DNA from: Dasyornis broadbenti
Taxonomy: Eukaryota > Chordata > Aves > Passeriformes > Dasyornithidae
Direction: 5' to 3'
Length of the DNA: 64,000 bases
NCBI GenBank assembly: GCA_013397935.1
Contig: VZRN01006628.1
Coordinates: forward strand, 190,801-254,800
Every line of letters begins with the position of its first letter. The first letter of the stretch is position 1. The translations under genes and the position numbers were made by a program. This document shows positions 60,270 through 64,000 of this stretch, piece after piece. The notes below the pieces were generated by a model that worked only from the letters and a program-made list of their open reading frames with translations, was not told the origin of the DNA and ran no database searches.

Positions 60270-60965
60270 TTTCAGAGTCATAGAACGGCCTGGGTTAGAA
60301 GGGACCTTCAAAGGCAGATTAGGCCTAACCCAGGCCCCCATAGACACCAAGGAGATGTTTCACTAGATGGTGCTGCTCACAGCCCCTCCAGCCTGGCTTT
60401 GAACACTTACAGGGATGGGGTACCCACAACTTCCAGAACCTCATCCTCATGGTAAAACACTTCTTCCTTATACCTAGTATAAACCTTCCCTCTTTCATTT
60501 TAAAATCCCTTGTCTGGTCAGTATGGACTGTAGTATAAAGTCTTTCATCCTCTTCCTTTTAATCCCCCTTTAAGTATCGAAAGACTCAAAAAAGTTTACC
60601 CCAGAGCCTTTTATCGCCCTTTAAATATTGAAAGACTCAAAAAAGTTTTCTCCAGAGCCTTTTCTTCTCTGGGCAGAACAACCCACCTCTCAGCCTGTGT
60701 TCACGGGAGAGGTGCTTCAGTCCTGGAATCATCCTTGTGGCCTCCTCTGGACTCTCTCCAGCAGGTTCACGTCCTTCTTATGTTGGGTGCCCCAGATCTG
60801 GATGCAGCACTCCAGATGGTTGTAGAGGGGCAGGATCAGCTCCCTGGACCTTCTAGCCACATTGCTTTTGGTGGTTTTTGGTGCCTTTCGGGGCTGCAAG
60901 GGCACACTCCCAGCTTGTATGCAATTTTCCCTATTTTTGTTTTAGGTTCTTGTGCATGCACTTGA
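60270..60965 (-). repeat. CR1 LINE, 3' part, minus orientation
   Basis: Begins AGAGTCATAGAACGGCCTGG (reverse of the CR1 3' end) and goes through TTCCAGAACCTCATCCTCAT, CTCCAGCAGGTTCACGTC and GATCTGGATGCAGCACTCCA, all reverse-complement CR1. It carries a 51-bp tandem duplication near 60,565-60,660. Right edge uncertain. Confidence 0.9.
60565..60660. repeat. 51-bp tandem duplication inside CR1
   Basis: CCTTTAAGTATCGAAAGACT recurs 51 bp later as CCTTTAAATATTGAAAGACT, and CCAGAGCCTTTT follows each copy. The two copies have a few differences. Confidence 0.85.
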
Positions 60966-63540
60966 CCATATTTGCAGCTCGCATTCTATTGATAATCTGT
61001 GCAGCTAGAATGTTACAGATGGGCAATAGATGGTTCCAGAATGAAGGGAAGGCCCTGTAGTGAACGTCACAAGTTATTCTGCTTTAAGCCCTGCCAGTCT
61101 GTATTCTTTTCAGGGAAAATTTGCCTAATGTTATGAAAAACAATGCATGGCCTTAATCCTCTAGGAAAGACTAGTAAGGTGAGAACAGTGAATGCACTTG
61201 CGTGTCTGTGCCAGGTCACAGCCTCAATGGCTTTGACTACATCCCAGTCTATCCCAGTGCATCCCACAAGAAGTTTCAAGGAATATTTTATTTCTGATGT
61301 CTCCCTGTTTAGAATGACATGCAACTGAAACAGTCTCATTTTCAGAAAGAGATGTTCTTAGCTAATGCAAAAGAAGATACGGTTTGCATGAAGCTTAATT
61401 CATTTATCATTTAGCTATGAAACTTCCAGATACTTTCAGTCTCATGAAAATGTCTAGGAATTTCTGGGAAAAAAAATAAATCTGCATCAGATTTCTAGAT
61501 GATTTACATAGAAATGTGTCATCTATTGAGATCATTAAAAGAAAAAATACTTTAGTGCAGGGTACTACACCTTTTAGAGGAACTGGGCTCTTTCTGTTTA
61601 CATTCAGAAAATGTATTTTTTGATTGTTTCTGTATTCTTATAAGTATTACTTATTTTGGTATTTTGTGTTTTTTTCTTTCTTAAAATTTCTGTTTATGTG
61701 TGAAGGAAATGCACCTCTCCTGTCTTGTGAGAACCCCTGTTTTGTTTGTCAGCCATGGGAAGCGAGCACTTTCAGCCCTTACATGCTTGAGTAGTGTATG
61801 TAGATTGGGAACCTGTTTCTCAGAGGTAAAATTATGGAAATTTGTTACTCTGCTGACAAGTTGTTTGTGTAGCTTAGAATGAAATTCTAACAGTAACTCA
61901 GCAGAGCAATTAGTCACCTCCTTGTGTTAACTATAACATCTAGCACCAGTTAGCTGCAAGAAGTGTACCTTGTCACTAGCCATATAATAAGGAAATTTTA
62001 CAGAGTGTCCTTTGGATAACATCTTTCTTTTTGTTTCAAATGCATTGAGCTTTGCTAATGTTACTTACTGGCAAAGATGACAAGTTACACCGCATTCCAG
62101 GATGTGCAGCTGTTTGCCCGCTTGCAAAATAATGAATTTATTTGTTGTAGAGACTGTGCAAGGAGACCAATTCCTTGGTGACTGATAATTCTTTCCTCAT
62201 TGGAGAGCTTGAAGCCAGGAATCTGGAGCTGTTGAGAGACTGCTACAGATAGTGCATGTTAAAACCAGCACAAGATTTTTCAGTCACAGATTGAAACCAG
62301 CTCTCATGCTGCAGTCATCAGCTGCTTTCACTCAGATTCTTCTCTTCCACTGCTTTTCGAATAGGAACTCTAAAAAAACCCCCTCACTTCTCAAGCTTCT
62401 TTCCTGAAAGAAGAAACTAAATATATAATATATGAAGCCTGTTAAAATAATTTTTAACATGGCAGAAGTTGAGAAGTCTCCATGACTTTACTAAATGATG
62501 ATTCTTATTTTTAGTAAAAAGATAGATTTAAAGAAATTTAACTTAAAAAGTGAGATTCATAATATCAAATTAATCAGAATCAAACTCGTTACAAACTCGT
62601 TAGTAAGAAACTCACTCCTGTTTCTGCTGACTGTACATTTTAGAAAATAATACTGTGTTTCTGAACCTAAATTTTACTGCTTTTCTTCAATTAATACTGA
62701 ATGCTATTCTCTTTGACTTATATAATTTTTTTTTTTTTTTTTTTTTGTATTTTATCACTTATAACCTTGGGAGAATCAGTAAATATTTTTCACTAAAGTT
62801 TATGCTGTTAATTTGAAACCACTTGACAAAATTTTTGCCTTTAATAATTAAGACATCCCCTAATTCTTTTTGATAAGATAAGGTTTATAAGAAAGAGGTT
62901 TATTGCTTCTGTTGTGGTCCTGTATACACACATACCAATTTCATTAGGCCAGTGGTGGTGGCTGTGCTTTGGGAAGAGATAGCTGGAGTACCAAGCATTT
63001 GCATCTCACGTTGTGGTCAAACCTAATTTTAATTCTGCAAAGGCCGCTTTCACTCTTTACAGAGGTAGGTGGAGGATTGGCTCCAGTGTTGGAGGATTCC
63101 AAAACAGTTTTACTTGTGGCTGGTCTGTTGTCACGTGTTTTTGTATCATCTTGTGAACTAAAATAATTCCTTCTGCTACCTGCTATTCAGACCCTGGATA
63201 TTTTCATAGGCTGAGGTCTTCTCTGATGAGCATGCTTGTTGAAAGAGTAAATAAGTCAAACTCTTCTGCCTACTGTGCACTCCCTTCCCCTGACTGCTAC
63301 ACTCTTCCTTTGCCATTCCCTTGGTTTGAATCCCGCTCTCCCGAACACCACACATGCTTTTCTTTGCATGCATACATACACATCTGTCATTAATAACATC
63401 TCTAGGTGGAGTTCTGTCTCTGCAGGAATCACTGCTCATTATTCTTCTCTTCTGTTCTTACTTGAGAGAGACGTGAACTCCTCTGCTAAGTGTTTTCTTG
63501 CTGCCACAGGAATAGATACACTCTGACATTAACTGTTGTA
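60966..63540. other. Non-coding, nothing firm
   Basis: No gene or clear repeat recognised. A poly-T run of about 21 lies at 62727-62747. Confidence 0.45.
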
Positions 63541-63544
63541 TTGT

Positions 63545-63615
63545 GGCAGCATTTCTGGTGCAGCTTGGAAGGAGGTTGGACTCAACGATCTTTTAAAACC
63601 TGAATGATTCTAAGC
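63545..63615 (+). repeat. Short CR1 3' end fragment
   Basis: GGAGGTTGGACTCAACGATC, followed by TGAATGATTCTAAGC, matches the last bases of CR1. The downstream 63616-64000 shows nothing clear. Confidence 0.6.
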
Positions 63616-64000
63616 TTCTAAGACTAGTCCTCAACATGCAGGCTCATGTGGCTGCATTACTAACAGATCCTTGTGCACATTATTAGCAAATGTGTGGCAA
63701 GACATGTTTTACTTCATGCTTAGCTGTGACAGCTGCTCTGAGCAGTGTTGGTGATGGAGTAGCAGATGCTTTTGGAGCTCAAGGGCATATAGGGCTGTAA
63801 GGCCCTGGGTGGACCTGGTGAGATCCTGCTACACAAATAAAGCTGTGAAGTGGTAACTGAATGCGGCGTGTTTGGTTCCTTCACTTTCTGCATGCGAGAA
63901 ATTGTACAGTTCCTTAGCAAATGTTGTCAGGAATCAGCCATTTGAGCTAGTTCCAAGAAGAATCTCTGGTCACCTGAAGTTATCCTTGTTTCAAGTGAAG

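Noticed and set aside
47033..64000. TNFAIP8 coding exon.
   Set aside because: No segment resembling the conserved DED-like protein was found; its coding exons probably lie beyond the window.
1..64000. CRISPR arrays, tRNA/rRNA genes, bacterial operons or intact proviral genes.
   Set aside because: No spaced direct-repeat array, cloverleaf, rRNA-like sequence or gag/pol/env-like frame was seen.

Overview
The window is vertebrate nuclear DNA, and almost certainly from a bird, probably a songbird. Genes are split by GT-AG introns. There are at least five CR1 LINE fragments, some with the bird-typical ATTCTATG-like 3' end, and four solo retroviral LTRs of types common in passerine genomes. One known gene dominates: the 3' two-thirds of DMXL1 (DmX-like 1, a rabconnectin-3 alpha paralogue) on the + strand. 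This protein works with WDR7 and ROGDI in assembly of the vacuolar H+-ATPase, the metazoan counterpart of yeast RAVE.

Positions 1-41639 hold 28 constitutive DMXL1 exons, found by joining splice sites and checking codon phase at every junction. Together they encode the last 2,158 residues and the stop codon. Exons from about 1.5 to 11.8 kb carry the Rav1p_C-type conserved region, the 12.7-17.6 kb exons a long low-complexity linker and conserved helical parts, and the 37.3-41.6 kb exons a C-terminal WD40 propeller. Two in-frame cassette exons (30178-30240 and 36989-37039) and a possible stop-containing exon (35722-35829) suggest alternative splicing just before the propeller. The 3'UTR runs from 41640 to a poly(A) signal near 43.3 kb or 44.0 kb.

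The rest (about 44-64 kb) is mostly non-coding. It holds a T/G-rich low-complexity block with a small assembly gap (45.1-45.5 kb), a GC-rich CpG island broken by a 188-base gap (46.77-47.42 kb), an LTR (52.3-53.3 kb) and CR1 copies. In other vertebrates the next gene downstream of DMXL1, in the same direction, is TNFAIP8, so the CpG island may be its promoter; no TNFAIP8 coding sequence was recognised here. Two assembly gaps of 713 and 188 bases limit the reading.

No bacterial-style system, CRISPR array or new multi-gene system is visible. The more interesting items are the alternative exons, a 13-bp direct repeat exactly bracketing one DMXL1 intron, a perfect 34-bp palindrome, four LTRs with recognisable target-site duplications, and weak hints of antisense exons at 22.4-23.1 kb and 51.2-53.5 kb.
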